Source: Massilia rhizosphaerae (GTDB lineage Bacteria; Pseudomonadota; Gammaproteobacteria; Burkholderiales; Burkholderiaceae_D). From it: a stretch of DNA of 64,000 bases. Made by a program: the position numbers and the translations under genes. Positions 45,371-52,554 of the stretch are shown here, one piece after another (the stretch's first letter is position 1; each line of letters begins with the position of its first letter). The notes under the pieces were generated by a model, which saw only the letters and a program-made list of their open reading frames with translations, did not search any database and was not told the origin of the DNA. Location: assembly GCF_016093545.1 (NCBI RefSeq), contig NZ_JADKYX010000013.1:124001-188000 (forward strand). The letters run 5' to 3'.

Positions 45371-45646
45371 ACATCGTCTCCTTTCGGTGCCGCATAGCAC
45401 GGTTGCAGCAGATCCGGTATGCCATCATTGTCGGCAAATTCACGAATCTGCGCGGAACTTTGTAAACCGCCGGTCACGGTGTCGCCGATTTCGGCGGCAT
45501 TCCCACGATCTCTACCGGGCGAGCCCTGCGGGCCAACGTACAGCCCGCGCCCGACACTAGACACTAGACACTATTGTGCTCTCCGTGCCGTCGGCGTAAC
45601 GAACTACATCGCTCACGCAAGCGATGTGGTGGCTGTTCGAGTCCAT
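45367..45646 (-). pseudogene. Frameshifted (possibly phase-OFF) small T6SS-cassette gene
   Basis: Reading from the ATG at 45646 gives a coherent peptide with SNSHHIACVSDVVRYADGTE, which runs into TAG at 45559-45557 inside three tandem 7-bp repeats. Past the repeats the next frame continues coherently (GDTVTGGLQSSAQIREFADN, then GIPDLLQPCYAAPKGDD) to a TGA that overlaps the PAAR GTG. Removing one 7-bp copy joins both halves into a 90-residue frame. The content resembles PAAR-like proteins encoded beside PAAR genes. It may be phase-variable or simply broken; an A-tract upstream suggests a second lesion near the original start. Confidence 0.65.
45553..45573 (-). repeat. Three tandem 7-bp repeats causing the frameshift
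   Basis: GACACTA three times on the plus strand (TAGTGTC on the coding strand). Seven is not a multiple of three, so each gain or loss changes the frame; two or five copies would restore it. Confidence 0.95.
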
Positions 45647-45971
45647 GCTAACCGTAACGACTTTGCCGCGCAGGCCACTTTTGCCATGAACTCAGCCGCT
45701 AAACGCAACCTATTCTCGTCGGTGGATTTTATTGCTTTTCTCTCAAGTCGAATGCCGCTTACGTGCGGTAGCGTGCGCACCGGAAGATTGTCGCGCGGAC
45801 ATTTTCTCAAGAATTGCGTAAAGTCAAATTTGACCGCTTGAGTTGTATCCTAACTTTGCGTCAGGAGTAGTACGCACATCCATCCACTGTGCTCGTCATT
45901 AGTTGAAGCCTGCTAAGTTGCGGCGACAGTTTCCGTGTGGCAATGTTCGCAACTTTTTTGCAGATGCGTTG

Positions 45972-46007
45972 TTGCAACTTCCAGGAATGGTGGTAAGATA
46001 TTCTTAC
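45972..46007 (+). promoter_or_regulatory. Promoter and palindromic operator of the ACP-XRE operon
   Basis: TTGCAA (45972-45977), 16-bp spacer, TAAGAT (45994-45999). The perfect palindrome GTAAGA-TAT-TCTTAC (45993-46007) covers the -10 box, so a bound repressor would block RNA polymerase. The XRE gene of the same operon is the natural candidate. Confidence 0.7.
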
Positions 46008-46033
46008 TAGTGGTAATGACGATGGAGGAAAAC

Positions 46034-46348
46034 ATGAACGCTGCGCTGGTGCGAGAAAAGCTTGTTGAAGTGCTTACGGAAATTCAGCTTTCAAGTGGGC
46101 TTCACTGTCCGCCGCTTGAGGGCACCCTCAAGCCGGTGGAGGCTTTACCAGAGTTCGACAGCAAAATTTGGCCGGTCGCAATTGGGATTCTGGCTGCAAA
46201 GCTGGAAATTACCATTGCTGATGACGTAAACATTTTTCGTCAGGATAAAAGCTGCATTGCGCTTACACTCGACCAAACCGTTGACTTAGTAGTCGCAATT
46301 GCTAATTCGCAGGAAGCAGCAGTAACCGCTGTGGCAGGAAAAAAATGA
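46034..46348 (+). CDS. Acyl-carrier-protein-like protein
   Basis: 104 residues from the ATG at 46034, with GGAGG five bases upstream; two ATGs slightly earlier lack a box. The pattern resembles ACP: a first helix (REKLVEVLTEIQL), then LPEFDSKIWPVAIGILAAKLEITIADD-like spacing where Ser43 sits in the DSK position of the DSL motif, and a closing TLDQTVDLVVAIAN helix. If so, Ser43 would carry phosphopantetheine. The holo-ACP synthase gene at the end of the same operon supports this. The XRE start overlaps its stop (ATGA). Confidence 0.6.
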   Translation: MNAALVREKLVEVLTEIQLSSGLHCPPLEGTLKPVEALPEFDSKIWPVAIGILAAKLEITIADDVNIFRQDKSCIALTLDQTVDLVVAIANSQEAAVTAVAGKK

Positions 46349-46707
46349 CGAATCTTCAGGAATCTATGCGTCAGTTAATAGCAGATCGGTTACGTGAGGC
46401 GCGAAAAATGGCGGGGCTGTCGCAGGGGCAAGTTGCCAAAATGTTCGGAATGCATCGCCCCACGATTTCAGAGATCGAGGCCGGTAATCGCCGTGTTTCA
46501 GCGGATGAAATGACTCGTTTCGCTGAGACGTACGATGTGACGGTTGCTTGGTTAATGGGCGAGACAGCTGAACAGCTTGACACAACCGATCCCCGGCTTC
46601 AGTTGGCTGCAAGGGAACTTAGTAAGCTCAAGCCTGACGATTTGGACAGACTTTTAAGACTCCTGGCTTCCATGCGAAACAAAGATGATCGTGATGACGA
46701 GGTATAG
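46345..46707 (+). CDS. XRE-family repressor paired with an ImmA/IrrE protease
   Basis: 120 residues. The HTH (RLREARKMAGLSQGQVAKMFGMHRPTISEIEAGNR) is followed by a short helical tail rich in Leu/Lys/Asp. It overlaps the ACP-like gene by four bases and the protease gene comes two bases later. In ICEBs1 and related elements such a pair works as repressor (ImmR) and activating protease (ImmA). It probably represses this operon through the palindrome at 45993. Confidence 0.9.
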   Translation: MTNLQESMRQLIADRLREARKMAGLSQGQVAKMFGMHRPTISEIEAGNRRVSADEMTRFAETYDVTVAWLMGETAEQLDTTDPRLQLAARELSKLKPDDLDRLLRLLASMRNKDDRDDEV

Positions 46708-46709
46708 GG

Positions 46710-47600
46710 ATGAATGCGCTAGCAACGAACGCGATCCGCTTTGGACAGAATAAGGCTTTAGTAATGAAAGGCATGCAGGCGGCCATCGCTGCACGGAGCA
46801 AGGCTAAGCTGGATCAGAAAAATCCAATCTGCGTATACGGGCTTTGCGAATTCAATGGTGTATCTGTGCGATTTAACGATATAAACATGGAAGGCATGTA
46901 TGACCGTGCGCCCAGACCTCGAATTCATATATCTGCGCTTCGTCCGTTAGCACGTCGGACATTCACCTGTGCACATGAGCTTGGACATCACATTTTCGGA
47001 CATGGTTCGTCAATTGACGAGCTCAGGGACGACAACGCCCAAAATCACGATCGGCCGCCAGAGGAAATAATGGCAGATGCTTTTGCTGCGTTTTTATTGA
47101 TGCCTACTTTGGGTCTTCGCGAGGCGTTCACGCTCCGTAAACTGGACCCTAATACGGCATCTGCGAAGGACGTTTTCTCGATAGCATGTCAGTTCGGAGT
47201 AGGGCAGGCTACGTTAGTAAACCATATGGCTTATGGAATCGGGATGATCGATGTTGGACAGCGCGCTCGACTTGGAAAGATCACACCGAAAATGATCCGC
47301 ACTGAATTGCTTGAGGAAACGGTTCCGGAGCCCCTGACAGTAGCGGATAGATATTGGAGCTCGCCTACTTTAGATGCTGAGCAAGGGACTTGGCTGTTGC
47401 TTCCTCATGGGGTTGTCACGGATACCAAAATACTGATGCCGCACCACGATGTCGCGAGCGGACGTCTATTCAAAACCGTACAGCCAGGAATTACGCGAGC
47501 AGTGGTCCCAGGTAGCGACTGGGCTACGTACGTTAGAGTTGCGAAGAGGCAATATGTTGGATTGGCTAAATATCGACATTTAGAGGATAACGATGACTAA
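46710..47600 (+). CDS. ImmA/IrrE-family metallopeptidase
   Basis: 296 residues. The zinc motif HELGH (89-93) lies in RRTFTCAHELGHHIFGHGSS, with a downstream EEIMADAFAAFLLMP supplying the third ligand. The N-terminal and C-terminal parts are poorly conserved. It should cleave the XRE repressor when a signal arrives and so induce the operon. It begins two bases after the XRE stop and overlaps the next gene by eight bases. Confidence 0.9.
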   Translation: MNALATNAIRFGQNKALVMKGMQAAIAARSKAKLDQKNPICVYGLCEFNGVSVRFNDINMEGMYDRAPRPRIHISALRPLARRTFTCAHELGHHIFGHGSSIDELRDDNAQNHDRPPEEIMADAFAAFLLMPTLGLREAFTLRKLDPNTASAKDVFSIACQFGVGQATLVNHMAYGIGMIDVGQRARLGKITPKMIRTELLEETVPEPLTVADRYWSSPTLDAEQGTWLLLPHGVVTDTKILMPHHDVASGRLFKTVQPGITRAVVPGSDWATYVRVAKRQYVGLAKYRHLEDNDD

Positions 47601-48411
47601 GAAGCATCCGGTGACTACCGCCCCGGTCCTTGTGGACGAATCGAATCTCTCGCGAGCTTGGGCTAAGGCTGCTCTATATGCACTTGACCATTCGGGATCA
47701 GAAATCTCACCTCTGATTATCAGCGTGACCGGCTTTGATGACAATGGCGACGCTCAAGAAGATAGCGTAGTTAGAGGTGAACTCGATAAGTTGCTCTTTT
47801 CCAAGAATTACCGGAGTGTGGCCGATGTCGCCTTCACTATTTTCCCGCAGCGCTTGTGGAAAATTTCTCAAGGCGACAGAGAGAAGCTGTTTGAGTATTA
47901 TCATTCCGCTTTTCCGAGATATCAGGCTATGAATCGAAAGGGTAATAATCGCGGTCTCTACTTCGAGCGATTGACAAAATATGGCCGAGGTCCATGTGAG
48001 GGCAATCAGCTAGAATGGATTTTGTCGCAATATAACGGCCGTGGAGGAGTACGTCGCTCGATGTTTCAAGCGAGTGTATTTGATCCAGAAAGAGATCACA
48101 TTGCAACGGCACAGCTTCAATTTCCATGTCTGCAACACGTTAGCTTTGAGCCGACACCCGAGGGGCTTGTTATTAATGCCTTTTACGCAACTCAACAACT
48201 ATTTGTTAAGGCATATGGCAACTATTTAGGATTAGCTCAACTTGGCGCCTTTATGGCCCACGAGATGAAATTGAAATTAATACGGATGAATGTTGTCGTC
48301 GGCGTTGCGAAATTTGAACGAATTTCAAAAAATGCAAGCGAATTAAGTCCGTTAGTTAATGCGTGTAGAAACTGCGTCGAAGGATATGGCTCTACAGTAA
48401 TTGCAGCCTAG
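47593..48411 (+). CDS. Thymidylate-synthase-family protein (possible pyrimidine hydroxymethylase)
   Basis: 272 residues. The region 150-225 reads like thymidylate synthase: Arg pair R154-R155, VFDPERDHI, the PCLQ site with probable nucleophile Cys179, then YGNYLGLAQLGAFMAHE, where Asn210 matches the residue that selects uracil over cytosine in this family. The usual RSxD is replaced by AT-QQ. Overall similarity is distant. Phage relatives make 5-hydroxymethyl-dUMP, the entry point for hypermodified thymine; the same product is inferred here. The start overlaps the protease stop. Confidence 0.78.
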   Translation: MTKKHPVTTAPVLVDESNLSRAWAKAALYALDHSGSEISPLIISVTGFDDNGDAQEDSVVRGELDKLLFSKNYRSVADVAFTIFPQRLWKISQGDREKLFEYYHSAFPRYQAMNRKGNNRGLYFERLTKYGRGPCEGNQLEWILSQYNGRGGVRRSMFQASVFDPERDHIATAQLQFPCLQHVSFEPTPEGLVINAFYATQQLFVKAYGNYLGLAQLGAFMAHEMKLKLIRMNVVVGVAKFERISKNASELSPLVNACRNCVEGYGSTVIAA

Positions 48412-48441
48412 GGCGACGTGTCAGTAAATGCATTGTTGTGA

Positions 48442-49548
48442 ATGACGGTGAGATGTAAATTGAACATAAAAGATGAGAGTCGGCGGGGGCACTTATTTCC
48501 TATCAAAACCAGTGCCGCCTTCGACACATATTGGCGATTTGCGGCGGAGAGGCAGGCAGTATATTTTCGAAGACTGAAAGAAAGGAGTGGTCCGTGGACA
48601 AATGATCCTATCATCGGTGCTCATAAATTTACTAACGCCTATCGGGCAGCGGATAGAGTAAGCCAATTCCTTATTAGGAATGTGATTTATCGAAATGACC
48701 TCTCGGTGAAAGCGGAAGAAGTATTCTTTCGATTAATTTTATTCAAGATATTTAATAAAATAGAAACATGGGAGCTGCTTGAGTCTGAATTGGGGGAGAT
48801 TTCTTATAAAGAATATAGTTTCGAAAAATATGATGCAATACTGAGTAAGGCGATGTCTGAGAAGCATCGAATCTACTCAGCGGCGTACATAATGCCGCCA
48901 GGAGGTTCAGCATTTGGGCATAAGTCCAAGCATCAAAATCATCTTCGTTTGATCGAGTTAATGATGAAAGATGGTTTGGCAAAGAAATTGAGTAAGCTCA
49001 AAAGAATGCAGCCTGGATTTGAGTTGCTGAGAAATTATCCTACTATTGGTGATTTTTTGGCGTATCAATTTATTACCGATGTTAATTATAGTGAGATAAC
49101 TGATTTTTCGGAAATGGATTTTGTTATTCCCGGCCCCGGAGCGCGAGATGGGATCAGGAAATGTTTCATTGATGGCGCAGGTCTAAATGAAGCAGAAATC
49201 ATTAGACTGATGGTCGATAATCAGGAAAGAGAGTTTGAGCGCCTAGGCTTGAGTTTTGAATCTCTTTTTGGTCGCCGCCTTCAGTTAATTGATTGTCAAA
49301 ATCTCTTCTGTGAGGTAGATAAATACTGTCGTGTCGCGCATCCCGAGATAGCGGGATTATCGGGACGAACTCGAATCAAGCAAAAATTCACTCCCACAGC
49401 CGATCCATTGGTTCCTTGGTTTCCGCCCAAGTGGGGTATTAATAGTCGCATTTCCGTTATGAGCGAAAATGCAACAAAAAGTATATGTAAAAATTTTGAG
49501 AGTTCAAGAAAGTTATCTCGTCCAATTTTAAAACTTCGGAGTAAATGA
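48442..49548 (+). CDS. Putative DNA base hypermodification protein (HMUDK-helical / aGPT-pyrophosphorylase-like)
   Basis: 368 residues. Motifs of the alpha-glutamyl/putrescinyl-thymine pyrophosphorylase clade are visible: TNAYRAADRVSQFLI (about 64-78), VFFRLILFKIFNKIETWE (94-111), an HhH-like IPGPGARDGIRKCF, and QNLFCEVDKYCRVAHPE near the C-terminus. These proteins have a DNA-glycosylase-like helical fold and occur with hydroxymethyl-dUMP synthases in phages. It probably acts on the modified pyrimidine in DNA or on its nucleotide. The start ATG has no clear box; the gene is AT-rich. It overlaps the MazG gene by four bases. Confidence 0.75.
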   Translation: MTVRCKLNIKDESRRGHLFPIKTSAAFDTYWRFAAERQAVYFRRLKERSGPWTNDPIIGAHKFTNAYRAADRVSQFLIRNVIYRNDLSVKAEEVFFRLILFKIFNKIETWELLESELGEISYKEYSFEKYDAILSKAMSEKHRIYSAAYIMPPGGSAFGHKSKHQNHLRLIELMMKDGLAKKLSKLKRMQPGFELLRNYPTIGDFLAYQFITDVNYSEITDFSEMDFVIPGPGARDGIRKCFIDGAGLNEAEIIRLMVDNQEREFERLGLSFESLFGRRLQLIDCQNLFCEVDKYCRVAHPEIAGLSGRTRIKQKFTPTADPLVPWFPPKWGINSRISVMSENATKSICKNFESSRKLSRPILKLRSK

Positions 49549-50462
49549 TGGATTTCAACGCCTATCAGCAAGCTGCGCAGAAGACTGACCGAGTACCTAG
49601 TCACGGACCATCTGTGGAACGTGTCGACTTGATTGTCCCTTTGCTAGGGCTTGCTGGTGAGGCAGGGGAGTTGTTAAGCGAATATAAAAAGCATCTGCGC
49701 GATGGAAATTCTCATTTGTTATTTCGAGAACGGATTGCTGAGGAGCTTGGTGATTTGTTATGGTATATCGCAAATGTCGCCGAGAAATCCAACCTCAACT
49801 TAGAGGACATTGCTCGCGACAATTTGCGAAAGACCCATGAACGCTGGGGAGGTGCCTCGTCCGCTAGCCTGATATTTGATGAAAAATTTGGGGCCCATGA
49901 AAGACTTCCTCGTCGCTTTGTCGTTGATCTGGCCGAAATTGAGATAAATGGTAAAGCTAAGATTCGAGCAAGCATCGATGGCGAACAGATAGGCGATGAT
50001 TTGACTGATAACGCTGACGATCCCGATGGTTATCGTTTTCACGATGTTTTTCATTTGGCATATGTTGCAGTGTTGGGATGGTCTCCTGTAATTAGGAAGT
50101 TACTTAAAAAGAAACGTAAGAGTGATCCTCAGGTTGATGAGGTGCAAGACGGCGGACGTGCGCAAGTAATTGACGAAGGGATTGCTGCATTGGTTTTTGA
50201 GTATGCAAAAGGACACCGGTTCCTGCAAGGTGTGACCGCTGTCGATTACCAATTGCTACGCACGATTAAGGGAATTACATCAGTTTTAGAGGTAAGAGAA
50301 AGAACGATGGGGGACTGGCAACGTGCCATTCTCGTCGGTTTTGAAGTTTGGAGGGAAGTTCTCAAAAATAATGGCGGACGAATATTGGTTGATCAGGATG
50401 CTAGGTCACTGACATATTTGAACCGTGCGAGCGAGCAGACACAAAGTCGGGTGGTAGCATGA
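49545..50462 (+). CDS. MazG-like nucleotide pyrophosphohydrolase with C-terminal domain
   Basis: 305 residues. The MazG-type alpha-helical NTP-PPase motifs are GLAGEAGELLSEYKKH (metal-binding Glu39, Glu42, Glu46) and EELGDLLWYIANVAEK (Glu67, Asp70). A second domain (about 105-300) of uncertain type contains FHDVFHLAYVAVLGWSPVIR. It could hydrolyse a normal NTP or a modified dNTP, cleaning the pool for the pathway. Both ends overlap neighbours (ATGA each), so the last three genes of the operon are tightly coupled. Confidence 0.82.
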   Translation: MMDFNAYQQAAQKTDRVPSHGPSVERVDLIVPLLGLAGEAGELLSEYKKHLRDGNSHLLFRERIAEELGDLLWYIANVAEKSNLNLEDIARDNLRKTHERWGGASSASLIFDEKFGAHERLPRRFVVDLAEIEINGKAKIRASIDGEQIGDDLTDNADDPDGYRFHDVFHLAYVAVLGWSPVIRKLLKKKRKSDPQVDEVQDGGRAQVIDEGIAALVFEYAKGHRFLQGVTAVDYQLLRTIKGITSVLEVRERTMGDWQRAILVGFEVWREVLKNNGGRILVDQDARSLTYLNRASEQTQSRVVA

Positions 50463-50932
50463 GTAATGGCGGTCCTAACGGATTACAGGGCATCCTCGTT
50501 GGGCACGGGGTTGATATTGTTGAACTTGACGATTTTTCTCGCTTGTTGAAGGAGCCAGCACGCGCCTTCCTCAACCGTCACTTTACGCAAACTGAGTTGG
50601 CGGACGCGGGAGGCGGCGCAACACAAATCGAAAAGCTTGCCGGTAGACTCGCTGTCAAAGAGGCAGTAATGAAGGCATTGGGAGTAGGGTGGGGCGACGG
50701 GATAGCATTTACCGACGTTGAAGTGGTGACGCTGCAAAGTGGCGCTCCTACTGTGACGCTTCACAGGAAAATCGGAGCACTTGAGTTGGAAAGAAAAATT
50801 TCCGGGTGGTTCATTAGCATTAGCCACACACGCGGCATAGCTATGGCAAGCGCTATAGCAGTGTGTTCGTTGATAAATGTGCCCGTGGAAAGCACAAGGG
50901 AAATTTCGTTTTCGCACGGAGTAGAGAAATGA
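50459..50932 (+). CDS. acpS: Holo-[acyl-carrier-protein] synthase
   Basis: 157 residues. The AcpS motifs are intact: GHGVDIVEL with Asp19, KLAGRLAVKEAVMKALGVGW with Glu68 (the magnesium pair), GIAFTDVEV and SISHTRGIAMASAIA. It transfers phosphopantetheine from CoA to a carrier protein serine. The housekeeping acpS normally sits with rnc-era-pdxJ; this second, element-borne copy closes an operon that starts with an ACP-like gene, so the two probably work together. Confidence 0.9.
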   Translation: MSNGGPNGLQGILVGHGVDIVELDDFSRLLKEPARAFLNRHFTQTELADAGGGATQIEKLAGRLAVKEAVMKALGVGWGDGIAFTDVEVVTLQSGAPTVTLHRKIGALELERKISGWFISISHTRGIAMASAIAVCSLINVPVESTREISFSHGVEK

Positions 50933-51107
50933 GCGGGATGGATTGTCGCGATTAATGACTGTGCTGACCGTTCATTTTTTTTCGGCCAGTAGCCATATTT
51001 CCCTTGGGTTATTAGCTACCTTTTTCATTTCTCTTGTTGGCCCTGCTCGCTCATCTGTAGGCGGTACATCGAACGATATTGTTAGAGACACCAAGATTGA
51101 GCAGGGT

Positions 51108-52040
51108 TCAGATTTTTCTGAAGCTGGCCCAAATCCAGTGGCACTGCGAAATGAAACGCTTTTTGCGCTGTCGTGCCCACGCCTCGAAAGGCTTGACGGG
51201 GTGCCATAGCACGTTCTTCCTCCGACCCGGCCAGAGCCGGATATGGAGGGTGCCAAACGACCCATTCTTGTCAAACCTGTCGTTGACATGACCAAAATAA
51301 TGCTTGTTGCGGTCTGCCTCGGCGACGTAGTCACCCTGGCCGCCGATGTCGACTACGGCGCGGACGGCGTGAATAAGAATTGTGGCCCACGTGTTTTCGT
51401 GGTGACCGTCCCAGCCCTTGTGGTAGTACGCATCGATGATGTCTAGTGCATCTGCGCTGACGCGGTAAAACGGAAGGAAAATTAGCCAATTGTCGTCAGG
51501 GTCGCAACCCGGCGTCCGGCGCATTGAAGCGTAGACCCACTCGTCGTAGCCGGGCACAAGGTGCGTAGCAAGGAGGTCGCCCGGTCGCTTATTGAGGTCG
51601 CCGAACAGGCAGGCGGGGTCGCCCGTGTACTCAACGTCGTCTTCTAAGAACCAGTAGTGTCGAAACTGCGGCTGCAACTTACGGAAGATGAGCGTGATCA
51701 AATCGCTGTTACCCGGAATAAGGTTGAACGGCCGGGCGGCGCCTTTGTTGGGGTAGCCGAGGGTGTCGACCGCATCTACTCCGAAAATATAGTGATCCAT
51801 GGTTACACCATCCAGATCGATCTGCTGGACGTGTGATGTCGCCGCAGCGTCGAAGGTGACCACCGCAAAACAGTTGTAGGGCCGGACTTCGAGGAATGCC
51901 GCCCGGAACCGCAAAAGGCGCTTGCGAGCAAGCTTCACGTTGGTCGTGATAAACAATAGGACATCCGACTTTACTTGCTGATGGGGCCGCATGGTGGGTG
52001 GCGTCTCGGATGAATCGAGACAGGCGGTTATTGAGTTCAT
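51108..52040 (-). CDS. Glycosyltransferase-like protein (EDD motif)
   Basis: 310 residues from an ATG at 52040; another ATG at 51992 is equally possible and neither has a clear box. The protein starts with a Rossmann-like strand (SDVLLFITTN), has a YWFLEDDVEY motif resembling the acidic metal site of GT-A glycosyltransferases, and aromatic-rich later segments. No membrane anchor. I do not know its acceptor. It is convergent with acpS and divergent from the XRE gene at 52179; modification of a hypermodified base or of a surface glycan are both possible. Confidence 0.6.
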   Translation of the reverse strand: MNSITACLDSSETPPTMRPHQQVKSDVLLFITTNVKLARKRLLRFRAAFLEVRPYNCFAVVTFDAAATSHVQQIDLDGVTMDHYIFGVDAVDTLGYPNKGAARPFNLIPGNSDLITLIFRKLQPQFRHYWFLEDDVEYTGDPACLFGDLNKRPGDLLATHLVPGYDEWVYASMRRTPGCDPDDNWLIFLPFYRVSADALDIIDAYYHKGWDGHHENTWATILIHAVRAVVDIGGQGDYVAEADRNKHYFGHVNDRFDKNGSFGTLHIRLWPGRRKNVLWHPVKPFEAWARQRKKRFISQCHWIWASFRKI

Positions 52041-52107
52041 CGATAGTTTTGGGCTATGGGTTATTGTTGTATGGGTTTTAATTAAGTTGCAGTTTGGATA
52101 CTGCATC

Positions 52108-52122
52108 CTACCAATTTGGTAG
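52108..52122. promoter_or_regulatory. Palindromic candidate operator
   Basis: CTACCAA-T-TTGGTAG, a perfect 15-base palindrome in the region between the divergent glycosyltransferase-like and XRE genes. It probably binds the XRE protein encoded 57 bp downstream. Confidence 0.5.
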
Positions 52123-52178
52123 TATCGAGGCAAGCCGAACCGTGGACTATCTTTTCCTTTACGTTTGGGAAGAGAAAG

Positions 52179-52484
52179 ATGTCTGTACTGGGCGAACGTC
52201 TAAAACAAGCACGCCTCGAAAGCGGGCTGTCGCAGGAACAGCTTGGTCTTCGTGCCGGTATCGAGGTTGAAAGCGCAAGCGCTAGAATGAATCGCTATGA
52301 GCGCGGCACACGCGTCCCTGGCGTTGAGTTGATGGAAAAGGTGGGAAATGTGCTAAATCTGCCACTGGCCTACTTTTACGCCGCAAGTGAAGACGAGGCG
52401 CGGTTGCTCGTTATGTTCCACCGCATGTCGAGCAAGGACAAAGTGAACCTACTTCAGTTTGCCGAGCGATTAATGACACCTTAG
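52179..52484 (+). CDS. XRE-family HTH regulator near the integrase
   Basis: 101 residues from the ATG at 52179 (GGGAAGAG upstream). The HTH is LGERLKQARLESGLSQEQLGLRAGIE; the segment SASARMNRYERGTRVPGVELM recalls short repressors found beside integrases. The C-terminal third is helical. It is a likely repressor of the integrase or of the element's right-end genes. Confidence 0.88.
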   Translation: MSVLGERLKQARLESGLSQEQLGLRAGIEVESASARMNRYERGTRVPGVELMEKVGNVLNLPLAYFYAASEDEARLLVMFHRMSSKDKVNLLQFAERLMTP

Positions 52485-52554
52485 CTGAATGAATGTACGC
52501 TGCTGTGAAGGCGGTGCAAGGATTCGACACCAACGTACCGGAGTATGTTGATCT

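Noticed and set aside
45613-45810. 65-codon minus-strand frame upstream of the frameshifted gene
   Set aside because: It has a TTG start without a box and ends in a different frame over the conserved segment. It could be a remnant, but the evidence is too thin to call a gene.
45419-45841. 140-codon plus-strand frame opposite the frameshifted cassette gene
   Set aside because: The minus strand has coherent protein segments and four-base coupling to the PAAR gene; the plus frame has neither a box nor a known domain.
50943-51209. 88-codon plus-strand frame after acpS
   Set aside because: It overlaps the better-supported glycosyltransferase-like gene on the other strand and has no box or family motif.
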